From: Halomonas sp. LBP4
GTDB taxonomy: Bacteria > Pseudomonadota > Gammaproteobacteria > Pseudomonadales > Halomonadaceae
DNA: 64,000 bases
Assembly: GCF_003202205.1 (NCBI RefSeq)
Contig: NZ_PDOG01000007.1
Location: 62,001-126,000 of the forward strand
Direction: 5' to 3'
The position numbers and the translations under genes are program-made. Positions 1 through 7,968 of the stretch are shown here, in pieces (position 1 is the first letter of the stretch; each line of letters opens with the position of its first letter). The notes beneath the pieces are model-generated. The model did no database searches. It was given only the letters and a program-made list of their open reading frames with translations, and was not told where the DNA came from.

Positions 1-2
1 TT

Positions 3-368
3 GCCTTCGGCAACTCGGATAATCATGGACGCAACGCGGCGTTGCTGAAGCGACCGGAAGGTATCTGGCACTCTCCCGTCTTCGATTTTGCTCCCATGAA
101 GGCCGACCCGGAGGGCGTGACGAGAACCACGCGCTGGGGCTCTCCCTTCGAGGAAGGCGGCGAGTTCGACTGGCAGGCCATCAGCGAGGCACTGGCCGAC
201 CTGGCGTCCCCCGCTCGGATGCTGGATGAGCTCATGGCCACGGCGGCAGGACTCGTGGGCCTCAGGGATCGCTTGCAGGACCGAGGGGTGCCCGAGCGTA
301 TCCTGACCATGCCGGCCGTCGGGTTGCGAGCGCTGGATGAGCGGCTCGGTCGCTGGAGGCTGGCATGA
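3..368 (+). CDS. HipA-like kinase, C-terminal part (5' end outside window)
   Basis: The window opens inside this gene, so only the last 121 codons are present. The first readable residues are AFGNSDNHGRNAALL, which match the catalytic-loop region of HipA-family kinases (N-x-D-x-H-x-x-N). They are followed by SPVFDFAPMK, equivalent to the metal-binding 'SPxYD' segment. HipA proteins are Ser/Thr kinases; the E. coli toxin phosphorylates glutamyl-tRNA synthetase, and relatives with FAPMKxDPEG include the YjjJ group. The stop overlaps the start of the next gene by four bases (ATGA), so the two are translationally coupled. The target and toxicity of this copy are unknown. Family assignment is good; activity is inferred. 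Confidence 0.75.
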   Translation, partial: AFGNSDNHGRNAALLKRPEGIWHSPVFDFAPMKADPEGVTRTTRWGSPFEEGGEFDWQAISEALADLASPARMLDELMATAAGLVGLRDRLQDRGVPERILTMPAVGLRALDERLGRWRLA

Positions 369-688
369 AGCGTCGCGAGCATACGCCGGACGAGCGCGAA
401 GCCAGGCTGGTGGCCCTGACGCGACAGCTGTTCGACGGCGAAATCAGCGAAGGGCAGCTGCTTCGAACCCTGCGCCGCGAGGTACTGGGGTTCTCCCAGG
501 AGGACTATGCGCGCCTCGTCGGCGTCAGTCGCCGCACCCTGTCGGACATGGAGGGGGACAAGGGGAACGTCTCGCTCGGCGTGATGAATCGCGTCTACCG
601 GCCGCTCGGATTGCGGGTCGGGCTGATACCCCGTCAGTCGGCACTGCTCGAACGGCTACTTGGGCCAGACGAAGGCGCTACCGGATGA
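365..688 (+). CDS. XRE-type helix-turn-helix protein, putative HipB-like partner
   Basis: A 107-residue protein with a lambda-repressor-type HTH at about residues 42-90: LGFSQEDYARLVGVSRRTLS is the HTH, followed by a conserved VYRPLGLRVGL strand as in HipB-like antitoxins. It starts inside the stop of the HipA-like gene (ATGA), so the kinase gene comes first, the reverse of classical hipBA. The likely role is DNA-binding autorepressor and possibly antitoxin of the adjacent kinase. Its last 55 bases are overlapped by the end of the convergent DUF1853 gene. HTH identity is firm; the antitoxin role is inferred from adjacency. Confidence 0.75.
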   Translation: MKRREHTPDEREARLVALTRQLFDGEISEGQLLRTLRREVLGFSQEDYARLVGVSRRTLSDMEGDKGNVSLGVMNRVYRPLGLRVGLIPRQSALLERLLGPDEGATG

Positions 689-1671
689 GCGGGGCGGGCA
701 TCGCGGTTCGGGGGAAGCGGAATCTGCCGCGGCCAGTCGTCGTCGACCAGGAAGAGGCGCTGCTTGCCGCCGCCCCTTCGTCCGAGCATGATCTGCACCG
801 GTGGGGCGGGCTGGCCGAAGTGCTGTGCCAGCTGCGACTCGAGCTCGCGCAGTGGCAGCAGGTCGCCGGGACGGGGCAGGGCGAACCAGTGGGGCTTGCG
901 CAGCCAGGCACCGCGGGTGCCGCGGGGCAGGCCGTCGCGGAACCGCCGCCAGTCGCGCCAGAACAGCCAGGTGCCGCGCAGGTGATCGACGGTGGCTTCT
1001 TCGGGTGGCGGCAGGTGGGTGTGCCAGGGGTAGAAGAGCACCCCGGGGATGGCCAGCCGTCGATGGAGCGCCGGCGCCCGGCTGGTGCCGGACATGTCGG
1101 GCTGCATCAGCGCGCGGATGGCCTCCCTGGCCTCGATGGTCTCGGTCAGGCGCAGTTGATGCTGATGCAGGTGCTCGCGCTTGGTAGCGAGGCTGTCGGC
1201 ACCGCCGGGGCCGATCCAGCGTGCCTGGTCGGAGGGCGCCCCGGGGCCCTCCGGCAGGCCGAGATAGAACTTGATGGCGACTTCCAGGTGGACCGGTGTC
1301 GGATCCCCGCGATGACGATAGAGCAGGTCGAGCTCGCCCAGCGTCACCTTGTCCCGATGGATGCGCAGGTTGTGGGCCAGCAGCCGGGTGCCCGGTGCGG
1401 TTTCCAGCAGGAACTGCCAGAGGCATTCGTGGTAGAGGCCCATGCGGCCCCTGAGCGTCGCGCCGATACGGTGCGCCAGTGCGTCGGGGTTCGCCTCGAG
1501 CGCGTCGAGCCAGCCGGCCAGGGCCGCGTCGTCGGCGAGTCCCAGCTCGGCGCGGGTCGGTCGCCCGGTCCAGGGCATGTCGAGCAGGTCGGGGGCCAGC
1601 AGGACCCAGGCCAGGTCCCGGACCAGCGGGTCATGGCAGCGATCGAGCAGGTCGAGGGGCGACGGGATCAT
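634..1671 (-). CDS. DUF1853 family protein
   Basis: A 345-residue soluble protein matching the DUF1853 family by its order of conserved pieces: VRDLAWVLLAPDLL near the N-terminus, GLYHECLWQFLL, LLAHNLRIHRDKVTLGELDLL, HLEVAIKFYLG and a distal KPHWFALPRPGD. The ELDLL and HLEVAIKFYL strands resemble a PD-(D/E)xK-like nuclease core, but this is only a resemblance. I chose the ATG at 1671 because GGAA lies nine bases upstream; an in-frame GTG at 1686 would add five residues. No function is established for the family. The gene stands alone and converges on the HTH gene with a 55-bp overlap. Confidence 0.7.
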   Translation of the reverse strand: MIPSPLDLLDRCHDPLVRDLAWVLLAPDLLDMPWTGRPTRAELGLADDAALAGWLDALEANPDALAHRIGATLRGRMGLYHECLWQFLLETAPGTRLLAHNLRIHRDKVTLGELDLLYRHRGDPTPVHLEVAIKFYLGLPEGPGAPSDQARWIGPGGADSLATKREHLHQHQLRLTETIEAREAIRALMQPDMSGTSRAPALHRRLAIPGVLFYPWHTHLPPPEEATVDHLRGTWLFWRDWRRFRDGLPRGTRGAWLRKPHWFALPRPGDLLPLRELESQLAQHFGQPAPPVQIMLGRRGGGKQRLFLVDDDWPRQIPLPPNRDARPAHPVAPSSGPSSRSSSAD

Positions 1672-1700
1672 GATCGGGGGTTCCACGTTGAGTCCGCTGT

Positions 1701-1730
1701 CTGACAGTCAAGCTATACAGGCCTTATACT
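1701..1730 (+). promoter_or_regulatory. Candidate promoter of the osmF operon
   Basis: CTGACA at 1701-1706 and TATACT at 1725-1730 are separated by 18 bases, 34 bases before the ATG at 1764. The -10 region read as TTATACT resembles the extended form favoured by RpoS, which controls osmF-yehYXW in E. coli. It was called by eye. Confidence 0.45.
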
Positions 1731-1763
1731 CCGGCTACAGTCACCAGCATACGGGTGGTACGC

Positions 1764-2675
1764 ATGAACCGCACCCTGAACGGACTCGCGGCGCTGGTCG
1801 CCGGCACCTTCCTGACGCTAGCCACGGTTCGGGCCGATGATCCGGTCACGGTCTCCTCGAAGATCGATACCGAGGGCTCGGTGCTCGGCCAGCTGATCCT
1901 GCAGCGGCTCGAGGCCGGCGGCATCGAGGTGCAGGATCGCCTGCAGCTGGGTGGCACCAGCATCGTGCGCCAGGCGCTGCTGGCCGGCGAGATCGACCTC
2001 TACCCGGAATACACCGGGAACGGGGCCTTCTTCTTCGACATGACCGACAGCGACGTCTGGCACGATGCCGAGCGGGCCTACGAGACGGTGCGCGAACGCG
2101 ACGCCGACAACGGCCTGGTGTGGCTGACGCCGGCCAGTGCCAACAACACCTGGGCGATGAGCGTGCGCGGCGACCTGGCCCGGGAACATGGGCTCGCGAC
2201 CCTCGAGGACCTGGCCGACTACCTGGCCGATGGCGGGGAGTTCAAGTTCGCCGCCAGCGCCGAGTTCGTCGAGTCCGAGCAGGCGCTGCCCGCCTTCCAG
2301 CAGGCCTATGGCTTCGAGCTCTCCGACGCGCAGCTGCTGGTGCTCTCCGGCGGCAACACCGCCGCCACCATGCGTGCCGCCGCCCAGCAGACCAGCGGGG
2401 TCAACGCGGCCATGACCTACGGCACCGACGGCGGCCTCGGCGCCCTGGGCCTGGTGGTGCTGGAGGACAGCCTGGGCGTGCAGCCGGTCTACCAGCCCGC
2501 CCCGGTGGTGCGCGAGAGCGTGCTGGCGGCCCACCCGGAGATCGAGTCGCTGCTGGCCCCGCTCTTCGAGGCCCTGGACCTCGAGACCCTGCAGCGCCTC
2601 AACGGCGAGGTGGCGGTCGACGGCCGCGATCCGCGTCGGGTGGCGGCGGACTTCCTCGACGACCTGGACGATTGA
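1764..2675 (+). CDS. osmF: Osmoprotectant ABC transporter substrate-binding protein (OsmF/YehZ-like)
   Basis: Periplasmic binding protein of the glycine-betaine/choline-type (OpuC/OsmF) family, about 303 residues. A signal peptide with a hydrophobic core (LAALVAGTFLTLA) precedes mature DDPVTVSSKIDTEG. The segment ILQRLEAGGI and the 'DLYPEYTGNG' motif are diagnostic for the family and contribute aromatic residues to the ligand site. The ATG at 1764 follows a GGTGG ribosome site; a GTG at 1755 is an alternative start. It is first of four co-directional genes in the same order as E. coli osmF-yehY-yehX-yehW. The ligand is presumably a betaine-type solute, but E. coli OsmF has low affinity for glycine betaine, so the substrate is open. 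Confidence 0.88.
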   Translation: MNRTLNGLAALVAGTFLTLATVRADDPVTVSSKIDTEGSVLGQLILQRLEAGGIEVQDRLQLGGTSIVRQALLAGEIDLYPEYTGNGAFFFDMTDSDVWHDAERAYETVRERDADNGLVWLTPASANNTWAMSVRGDLAREHGLATLEDLADYLADGGEFKFAASAEFVESEQALPAFQQAYGFELSDAQLLVLSGGNTAATMRAAAQQTSGVNAAMTYGTDGGLGALGLVVLEDSLGVQPVYQPAPVVRESVLAAHPEIESLLAPLFEALDLETLQRLNGEVAVDGRDPRRVAADFLDDLDD

Positions 2676-2683
2676 GCGACGCC

Positions 2684-3850
2684 ATGCGCCGGGAGGTGCT
2701 GCGACCCAATCGGGTGCTGCCACTGCTGATGCTGGTCGCCCTGGCCGCCTGGCTGGGGCTCGAGGCGGTCAGCGTGGCGCCCAACCGCATCGTGCCCGGT
2801 AGCGGCTTCCGCGCCCATGAGGTGGTCGGCTGGACCGGGGCGCTTGCCGGCTGCCTGCCGCTGCTGGCGGTGGCGGCCCTGGCCTGGCGTCCCACCACGG
2901 GGCGGCTGCGCCTGGTGCTGGCCCTGGCCGTGCTGCTGCTGATGGCGATGCCGGCCTGGCTGGGTCTCGCGGTGACGCGGCTCGTCGACCCGGCCCAGCC
3001 CCAGGCGCGGCTGGGCCTCGGCGGCGCCTTCTGGGTGCTGCTGTTCCTGCTGCTGCTGGCGCTGATCGAGCTGCGTGCCCGGTTGCGCCTGCCGCGGCTC
3101 GCGGGCTGGGGGCTGCTGGTGCCGGTGCTGCTCGCCTGGTGGCTGGCCCTGGCGTCCTGGCTGGAGCCCCTGGCGCTGCTGCAGGAGTATCGGGGGCGCA
3201 GCGACCAGTTCGCCGCGGCGGTGGGGTACCACCTCGGCCTGGTCGGGGCGGCGGTGGGGGCGAGCCTGGTGATCGGGGTCGCGCTGGCGCTTCTCATGCG
3301 CCGGCATGCCGGCCTGCAGAAGGCCGGCTTCGGCGTGCTCAACTTCCTGCAGACCATCCCCAGCCTGGCGCTGTTCGGCCTGCTGCTGGCGCCGCTGGCC
3401 TGGCTGGCGGCCAATGTTGGGTGGCTGGCGGCCCTGGGCGTCCGCGGCATCGGCTGGGCGCCGGCCTTCCTTGCCCTGGTCGGCTACAGCCTGCTGCCCA
3501 TGGTACGCAACACCTTCGTGGCGCTGGAGGGCGTGGACCCGGCGGTGATCGAGTCGGCCCGGGGGATGGGCATGAGCCCTCGCCAGGTGTTCCTGCAGGT
3601 GCGCCTGCCCCTGGCGCTGCCGGTGATGCTCGAGGGGCTGCGCATCACCACGGTGCAGGCCATCGGCCTTACGGCCGTGGCGGCGCTGATCGGGGCCGGC
3701 GGCCTGGGCGGCTTCATCTTCCAGGGGCTGGGCCAGGCCGCCATGGACCTGGTGCTGCTGGGGGCCCTGCCGATCCTCGTCATGGCGCTGGTGGCGGACG
3801 CGCTGCTGGGGGCGCTGACCGAACGACTGCACCCCGGGGGGACGAGATGA
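2684..3850 (+). CDS. yehY: Osmoprotectant ABC transporter permease (YehY-like)
   Basis: A 388-residue inner-membrane permease. The N-terminal third carries extra membrane segments (about residues 8-25, 47-65, 70-95, 105-125) that are typical of YehY and absent from YehW. The C-terminal half is the standard binding-protein-dependent permease domain with the EAA loop VIESARGMGMSPRQVFLQVR, which contacts the ATPase. The ATG at 2684 lies eight bases after the osmF stop. The end overlaps the ATPase start (ATGA at 3847). It forms a heteromeric channel with YehW. Confidence 0.87.
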   Translation: MRREVLRPNRVLPLLMLVALAAWLGLEAVSVAPNRIVPGSGFRAHEVVGWTGALAGCLPLLAVAALAWRPTTGRLRLVLALAVLLLMAMPAWLGLAVTRLVDPAQPQARLGLGGAFWVLLFLLLLALIELRARLRLPRLAGWGLLVPVLLAWWLALASWLEPLALLQEYRGRSDQFAAAVGYHLGLVGAAVGASLVIGVALALLMRRHAGLQKAGFGVLNFLQTIPSLALFGLLLAPLAWLAANVGWLAALGVRGIGWAPAFLALVGYSLLPMVRNTFVALEGVDPAVIESARGMGMSPRQVFLQVRLPLALPVMLEGLRITTVQAIGLTAVAALIGAGGLGGFIFQGLGQAAMDLVLLGALPILVMALVADALLGALTERLHPGGTR

Positions 3851-4791
3851 TCGAGCTGTTCGACGTGACCAAGCGCTTCGGCAGCGAGACGGCCGTGGAC
3901 GGTATCTCGCTGCGCGTCGAGCGGGGCGAGTTCTGTGCCCTGGTGGGCACCTCCGGCTGCGGCAAGTCGACCACCCTGCGCATGATCAACCGCCTCATCG
4001 AGCACAGCGCCGGCGAGATCCACCTCGATGGCCAGCCGGTGCGCAACTTCGACGAACAGACCCTGCGCCGGCGCATCGGCTATGTCATTCAGAGCACCGG
4101 CCTCTTTCCCCACTGGACGGTGGCCCGCAACATCGGCCTGGTGCCGCGGTTGCTGAAGTGGCCCCGGGCCAGGATCCAGGCGCGGGTCGAGGAACTGATG
4201 ACACTGCTGGGGCTGCCGATGGAGAGCTTCGCCGACAAGTATCCCCACCAGCTCTCCGGTGGCCAGGCCCAGCGCGTCGGCGTCGCCCGCGCCCTGGCCG
4301 CCGACCCCGAGATCCTGCTGATGGACGAGCCCTTCGGGGCGCTGGACCCCATCACCCGGGACGCGCTGCAGGAGGAGCTGCGTGACCTCCAGTCGCGGCT
4401 GCACAAGACCATCGTCTTCGTCACCCACGACATGGACGAGGCGCTGCGACTGGCCGACCGACTGGTGGTGATGGATGCGGGACGCATCGTCCAGCAGGGG
4501 GTGCCGCTCGACCTGGTGCGCGAGCCCGCCGACGCCTTCGTCGCCTCGCTGCTGGGCGGCGACGACCGCGGCTTCAAGGAGGCGGCGCTGACCCGGGTCG
4601 GCGCACGGATGCTGCCGCTCTCGCCGCGGCTGATCGCCAGGGCCCGGGTGCATCGCGAGGCCTCCCTGCGCCAGGCGCTGGCGGTGATGTTCCGCGAGCA
4701 CGCCGACCGGCTCACGGTGGTCGACGACGAGGACATGCCGGTGGGGGAACTCTCGCTGCGGCGCCTGGTGGGGGCGCGGCCGCATGAGTGA
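3847..4791 (+). CDS. yehX: Osmoprotectant ABC transporter ATP-binding protein (YehX-like)
   Basis: A 314-residue cytoplasmic ATPase of the OpuBA/ProV type. Walker A is GTSGCGKST at about residue 35, the Q-loop is in YVIQSTGLFPHWTV, the signature is LSGGQAQRVGVARAL, Walker B is ILLMDEPFGALDP, and the switch His is in FVTHDMDEA. The C-terminal 80 residues after the ATPase core look like a degenerate single CBS-like module (RQALAVMFREHADRLTVVDD), shorter than the paired CBS domains of ProV. It overlaps yehY by four bases and yehW by eight. Confidence 0.9.
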   Translation: MIELFDVTKRFGSETAVDGISLRVERGEFCALVGTSGCGKSTTLRMINRLIEHSAGEIHLDGQPVRNFDEQTLRRRIGYVIQSTGLFPHWTVARNIGLVPRLLKWPRARIQARVEELMTLLGLPMESFADKYPHQLSGGQAQRVGVARALAADPEILLMDEPFGALDPITRDALQEELRDLQSRLHKTIVFVTHDMDEALRLADRLVVMDAGRIVQQGVPLDLVREPADAFVASLLGGDDRGFKEAALTRVGARMLPLSPRLIARARVHREASLRQALAVMFREHADRLTVVDDEDMPVGELSLRRLVGARPHE

Positions 4792-5539
4792 GAGGGCGCT
4801 GGCATTCGGCCTCGCCGCCGCGCTGCGGCACTGGTGGTTGCCCCTCGTGTGGCTCGGTTTGCTGTTGCTGGCGAGCCTGGGCATGGCCGAGCTGGAGGCC
4901 GGGTTCCGCTGGCTCGAGCCGGACTCGCGCGAGGTGATCTACCGGCGTACCGACTTCCTGACCCTGCTCGGCCGCCACCTGCTGGTGGTGGGGGTGGCCT
5001 CGCTGCTGGCGGGCCTGGCCGGGGTGGGGGCGGCGGTGCTGGTCACCCGCCCGTTCGGCCGCGATTTCCTGCCGCTGGTCGCCCAGCTCGCCTCCATGGG
5101 CCAGACCTTTCCGCCGGTGGCGGTCTTGGCGCTGGCGGTGCCGGTGCTCGGTTTCGGCACCCTGCCGATCATCGTCGCCCTGGTGCTCTACGGCCTGCTG
5201 CCCATCGTGCGCAACAGCCTGGCCGGGCTCCAGGGCATCGACCCGGCGGTGCAGGAAGCGGCTCGCGGCATGGGCATGAGCAAGGGGCAGGTACTGCGAC
5301 AGGTGGAGCTGCCGCTGGCCGCACCGGTGATCCTGGCCGGGGTGCGCACCTCGGTGACCATCAACATCGCCACCGCCGCGCTCGGGGCCACCGTGGGGGC
5401 GAGCAACCTCGGCGACCCCATCATCTCCGGCATCGTCAACGGCAACACCGCCTATATCGTCCAGGGGGCGCTGCCGATCGGGCTGCTGGCGCTCACCGCC
5501 GACAGCGCCTTCGAGCGGCTGCTGCGTCACCTGCGTTAG
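4784..5539 (+). CDS. yehW: Osmoprotectant ABC transporter permease (YehW-like)
   Basis: A 251-residue integral membrane permease with about six membrane segments and the EAA loop AVQEAARGMGMSKGQVLRQV. It is the short permease partner of YehY. The conserved C-terminal TINIATAALGATVGASNLGD corresponds to the OpuBB family signature. It starts inside the ATPase gene and ends the operon. No T-rich terminator hairpin is obvious in the 200 bases that follow. Confidence 0.87.
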   Translation: MSERALAFGLAAALRHWWLPLVWLGLLLLASLGMAELEAGFRWLEPDSREVIYRRTDFLTLLGRHLLVVGVASLLAGLAGVGAAVLVTRPFGRDFLPLVAQLASMGQTFPPVAVLALAVPVLGFGTLPIIVALVLYGLLPIVRNSLAGLQGIDPAVQEAARGMGMSKGQVLRQVELPLAAPVILAGVRTSVTINIATAALGATVGASNLGDPIISGIVNGNTAYIVQGALPIGLLALTADSAFERLLRHLR

Positions 5540-5616
5540 CCGGGACACGGTCGTTGCCAGTGTTTTCACTTGGATTTCGCCTCGGGACTAGCAAGATGGA
5601 GGCGTTTGATGGCATC

Positions 5617-5631
5617 TTACGTTAACGTCAA
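5617..5631. promoter_or_regulatory. LiuR-like palindromic operator upstream of bkd genes
   Basis: TTACGTTAACGTCAA contains a perfect 10-base palindrome, ACGTTAACGT (5619-5628), with TT/AA flanks. It closely resembles the motif described for LiuR, the MerR-family regulator of branched-chain amino acid catabolism in gammaproteobacteria. It lies 115 bases upstream of the E1 alpha start, in the only sizeable gap before the operon. No liuR gene is in the window, so the assignment rests on motif and context. Confidence 0.55.
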
Positions 5632-5745
5632 CTGTTAGGCGTTGGCGGTGCGCTGGGGCAAACCTCTGGCGCCTGGCTACATTAGAGTCGACACTGCCCT
5701 CACAAGGGGCGGTAGCGCTCCTGCCACCACCCAAGGACCAGGACG

Positions 5746-6960
5746 ATGACAACGACACAAGACATCCATTCGCCGGACTTCCTGGCCGGCGACGAGTTCA
5801 CGATCCCCACCTTTCGCCTGCTGCAGCAGGACGGCACCCTGTTCGAGGGCGCCGAGGCGCCCGACCTCGAGCGCGACAAGGCGCGACGCATCTACCAGGC
5901 GATGGTCTTCACCCGGGTGCTCGACGAGCGCATGATGGCCGCCCAGCGCCAGGGGCGGCTGAGCTTCTACATGCAGTGCACCGGGGAGGAGGCCGCGGTG
6001 ATCGGCGCCACGGCGGCGCTGGACGACGCCGACATGATCATGGCCCAGTACCGCGAGCAGGGCGCCCTGGCCTACCGCGGCTTCACCTTCGACGAGTTCA
6101 TGAACCAGCTGTTCGGCAACGAGCTGGACTACGGCAAGGGGCGCCAGATGCCGATCCACTACGGGTCGCGCAAGCTCCACTACATGACCATCTCCTCGCC
6201 GCTGGCCACCCAGATTCCCCAGGCCACCGGCTACGCCTACGGGCAGAAGCTGGCCGGCGACGGCCACTGCACCACGGTATTCTTCGGCGAGGGGGCGGCC
6301 TCGGAGGGCGACTTCCATGCCGCCCTCAACATGGCGGCGGTGCACAAGGTCCCGGTGATCTTCTTCTGCCGCAACAACGGCTACGCCATCTCCACCCCCG
6401 CCGTCGAGCAGTTCGCCGCCGACGGCGTGGCGCCGCGGGCCTTCGGCTATCGCATGCACGTGATCCGTGTCGACGGCAACGACATCCTGGCGGTCTACCA
6501 GGCCACCCGGGAGGCCCGGCGCATCGCCGTGGAGGATAACCAGCCGGTGCTGATCGAGGCCATGACCTACCGCCTGGCGGCCCACTCCTCGTCGGACGAC
6601 CCCTCGGGCTACCGCTCGAAGAAGGAGGAGGAGGCCTGGCGCGAGAAGGACCCCATCCTGCGCATGCGGCACTGGCTGAATGATCGCGACTGGTGGAGCG
6701 AGGACGAGGAGAAGGAACTCCAGGAGCGGCTGCGCCGCGAGGTGCTGGAGACCATGAAGCGCGCCGAGAAGCGCCCGCCGCCGCCGCTGGACAGCCTGGT
6801 CACCGACGTCTACGCCGACGTCACCCCGGCGCTGCAGCGTCAGCTCGATCACCTCAAGACCCATATCCGCCAGTACCCGGACGCCTACCCGCGAGGGGCG
6901 CGGTCGCTCGACCCCGACGTGGTCGCCGGCGATGACGCCGCCGTGAAGGGAGGGGAGTGA
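5746..6960 (+). CDS. bkdA1: Branched-chain 2-oxoacid dehydrogenase E1 alpha
   Basis: A 404-residue thiamine-diphosphate enzyme subunit that decarboxylates the 2-oxoacids from valine, leucine and isoleucine. The TPP/Mg motif is visible as GEGAASEGDFHAALNMA ending in FFCRNN (about residues 184-212). The phosphorylation-loop-like segment YRLAAHSSSDDPSGYRS is typical of branched-chain rather than pyruvate E1 alpha. The start follows AAGGACCAGG. E1 beta begins one base after the stop, so the two are coupled, forming the alpha2-beta2 E1. The acidic, Lys/Glu-rich C-terminal region is normal for the family. Confidence 0.92.
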   Translation: MTTTQDIHSPDFLAGDEFTIPTFRLLQQDGTLFEGAEAPDLERDKARRIYQAMVFTRVLDERMMAAQRQGRLSFYMQCTGEEAAVIGATAALDDADMIMAQYREQGALAYRGFTFDEFMNQLFGNELDYGKGRQMPIHYGSRKLHYMTISSPLATQIPQATGYAYGQKLAGDGHCTTVFFGEGAASEGDFHAALNMAAVHKVPVIFFCRNNGYAISTPAVEQFAADGVAPRAFGYRMHVIRVDGNDILAVYQATREARRIAVEDNQPVLIEAMTYRLAAHSSSDDPSGYRSKKEEEAWREKDPILRMRHWLNDRDWWSEDEEKELQERLRREVLETMKRAEKRPPPPLDSLVTDVYADVTPALQRQLDHLKTHIRQYPDAYPRGARSLDPDVVAGDDAAVKGGE

Positions 6961-6961
6961 G

Positions 6962-7939
6962 ATGCCGAAGATGAACATGCTGCAGGCGATCAACAACGCC
7001 CTGGACATCGCCATGGCCGAGGATGAGAAGGTGATCTGCTTCGGCGAGGACGTGGGCTTCTTCGGCGGCGTCTTCCGTGCCACCAGTCATCTGCAGGAGA
7101 AGTACGGCAGGGCGCGCTGCTTCAATACGCCGCTGGTCGAGCAGGGGATCATCGGCTTCGCCAATGGCCTGGCCGCCCAGGGATCGGTGCCGGTGGCCGA
7201 GATCCAGTTCGCCGACTACATCTTTCCGGCCTTCGACCAGATCGTCAACGAGACGGCCAAGTTCCGCTACCGCTCCGGTGACCTGTTCAATGTCGGTGGC
7301 CTGACCATCCGTGCGCCCTATGGCGGCGGGATCGCCGGCGGCCACTATCACTCCCAGTCGCCGGAGGCCTACTTCGCCCACACCCCGGGCCTCAAGGTCG
7401 TGGTGCCGCGCAACCCCTACCAGGCCAAGGGACTGCTGCTCTCGGCGATCCGCGACCCCGACCCGGTGCTGTACTTCGAGCCCAAGCGGCTCTACCGTGC
7501 CTCCACCGGCGAGGTGCCCGAGGAGGACTACCAGCTGCCCATCGGCGAGGCCGAGGTGACCAAGGAGGGCGCCGACATCACCCTGCTCGGCTGGGGCGCG
7601 CAGATGGAGGTGATCGACCGCGCCGTGGAACTCGCCGAGAGGGAGGGCATCTCCTGCGAGGTGATCGACCTGCGCTCCATCCTGCCCTGGGACGAGGACA
7701 CCGTCGTCGAGTCGGTGCTCAAGACCGGCCGCCTGGTGATCACCCACGAGGCGCCGCTGACCGGCGGCTTCGCCGGCGAGATCGCCGCTACCGTCCAGGA
7801 GCGCTGCTTCCTGTACCTGGAGTCGCCCATTGCCCGGGTGACCGGCCTCGATACCCCCTTCCCGCTGACCCTGGAGAAGGAGTACATGCCGGACCATCTG
7901 AAGATCTTCGAGGCGATCAAGGCCACCCTGGCCTATTGA
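6962..7939 (+). CDS. bkdA2: Branched-chain 2-oxoacid dehydrogenase E1 beta
   Basis: A 325-residue transketolase-like subunit that completes the E1 active site. Recognisable segments are ICFGEDVGFFGGVFRAT near the N-terminus, FNTPLVEQGIIGFANGLA, ADYIFPAFDQIVNE, and the C-terminal transketolase domain with VIDLRSILPWDEDTV and THEAPLTGGFAGEI. The GGAG of the upstream stop region serves as ribosome site. The E2 start lies 29 bases downstream, so the three bkd genes are one operon. Confidence 0.92.
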   Translation: MPKMNMLQAINNALDIAMAEDEKVICFGEDVGFFGGVFRATSHLQEKYGRARCFNTPLVEQGIIGFANGLAAQGSVPVAEIQFADYIFPAFDQIVNETAKFRYRSGDLFNVGGLTIRAPYGGGIAGGHYHSQSPEAYFAHTPGLKVVVPRNPYQAKGLLLSAIRDPDPVLYFEPKRLYRASTGEVPEEDYQLPIGEAEVTKEGADITLLGWGAQMEVIDRAVELAEREGISCEVIDLRSILPWDEDTVVESVLKTGRLVITHEAPLTGGFAGEIAATVQERCFLYLESPIARVTGLDTPFPLTLEKEYMPDHLKIFEAIKATLAY

Positions 7940-7968
7940 CGACCGATATCCGGACAGGAGAGGACGAG

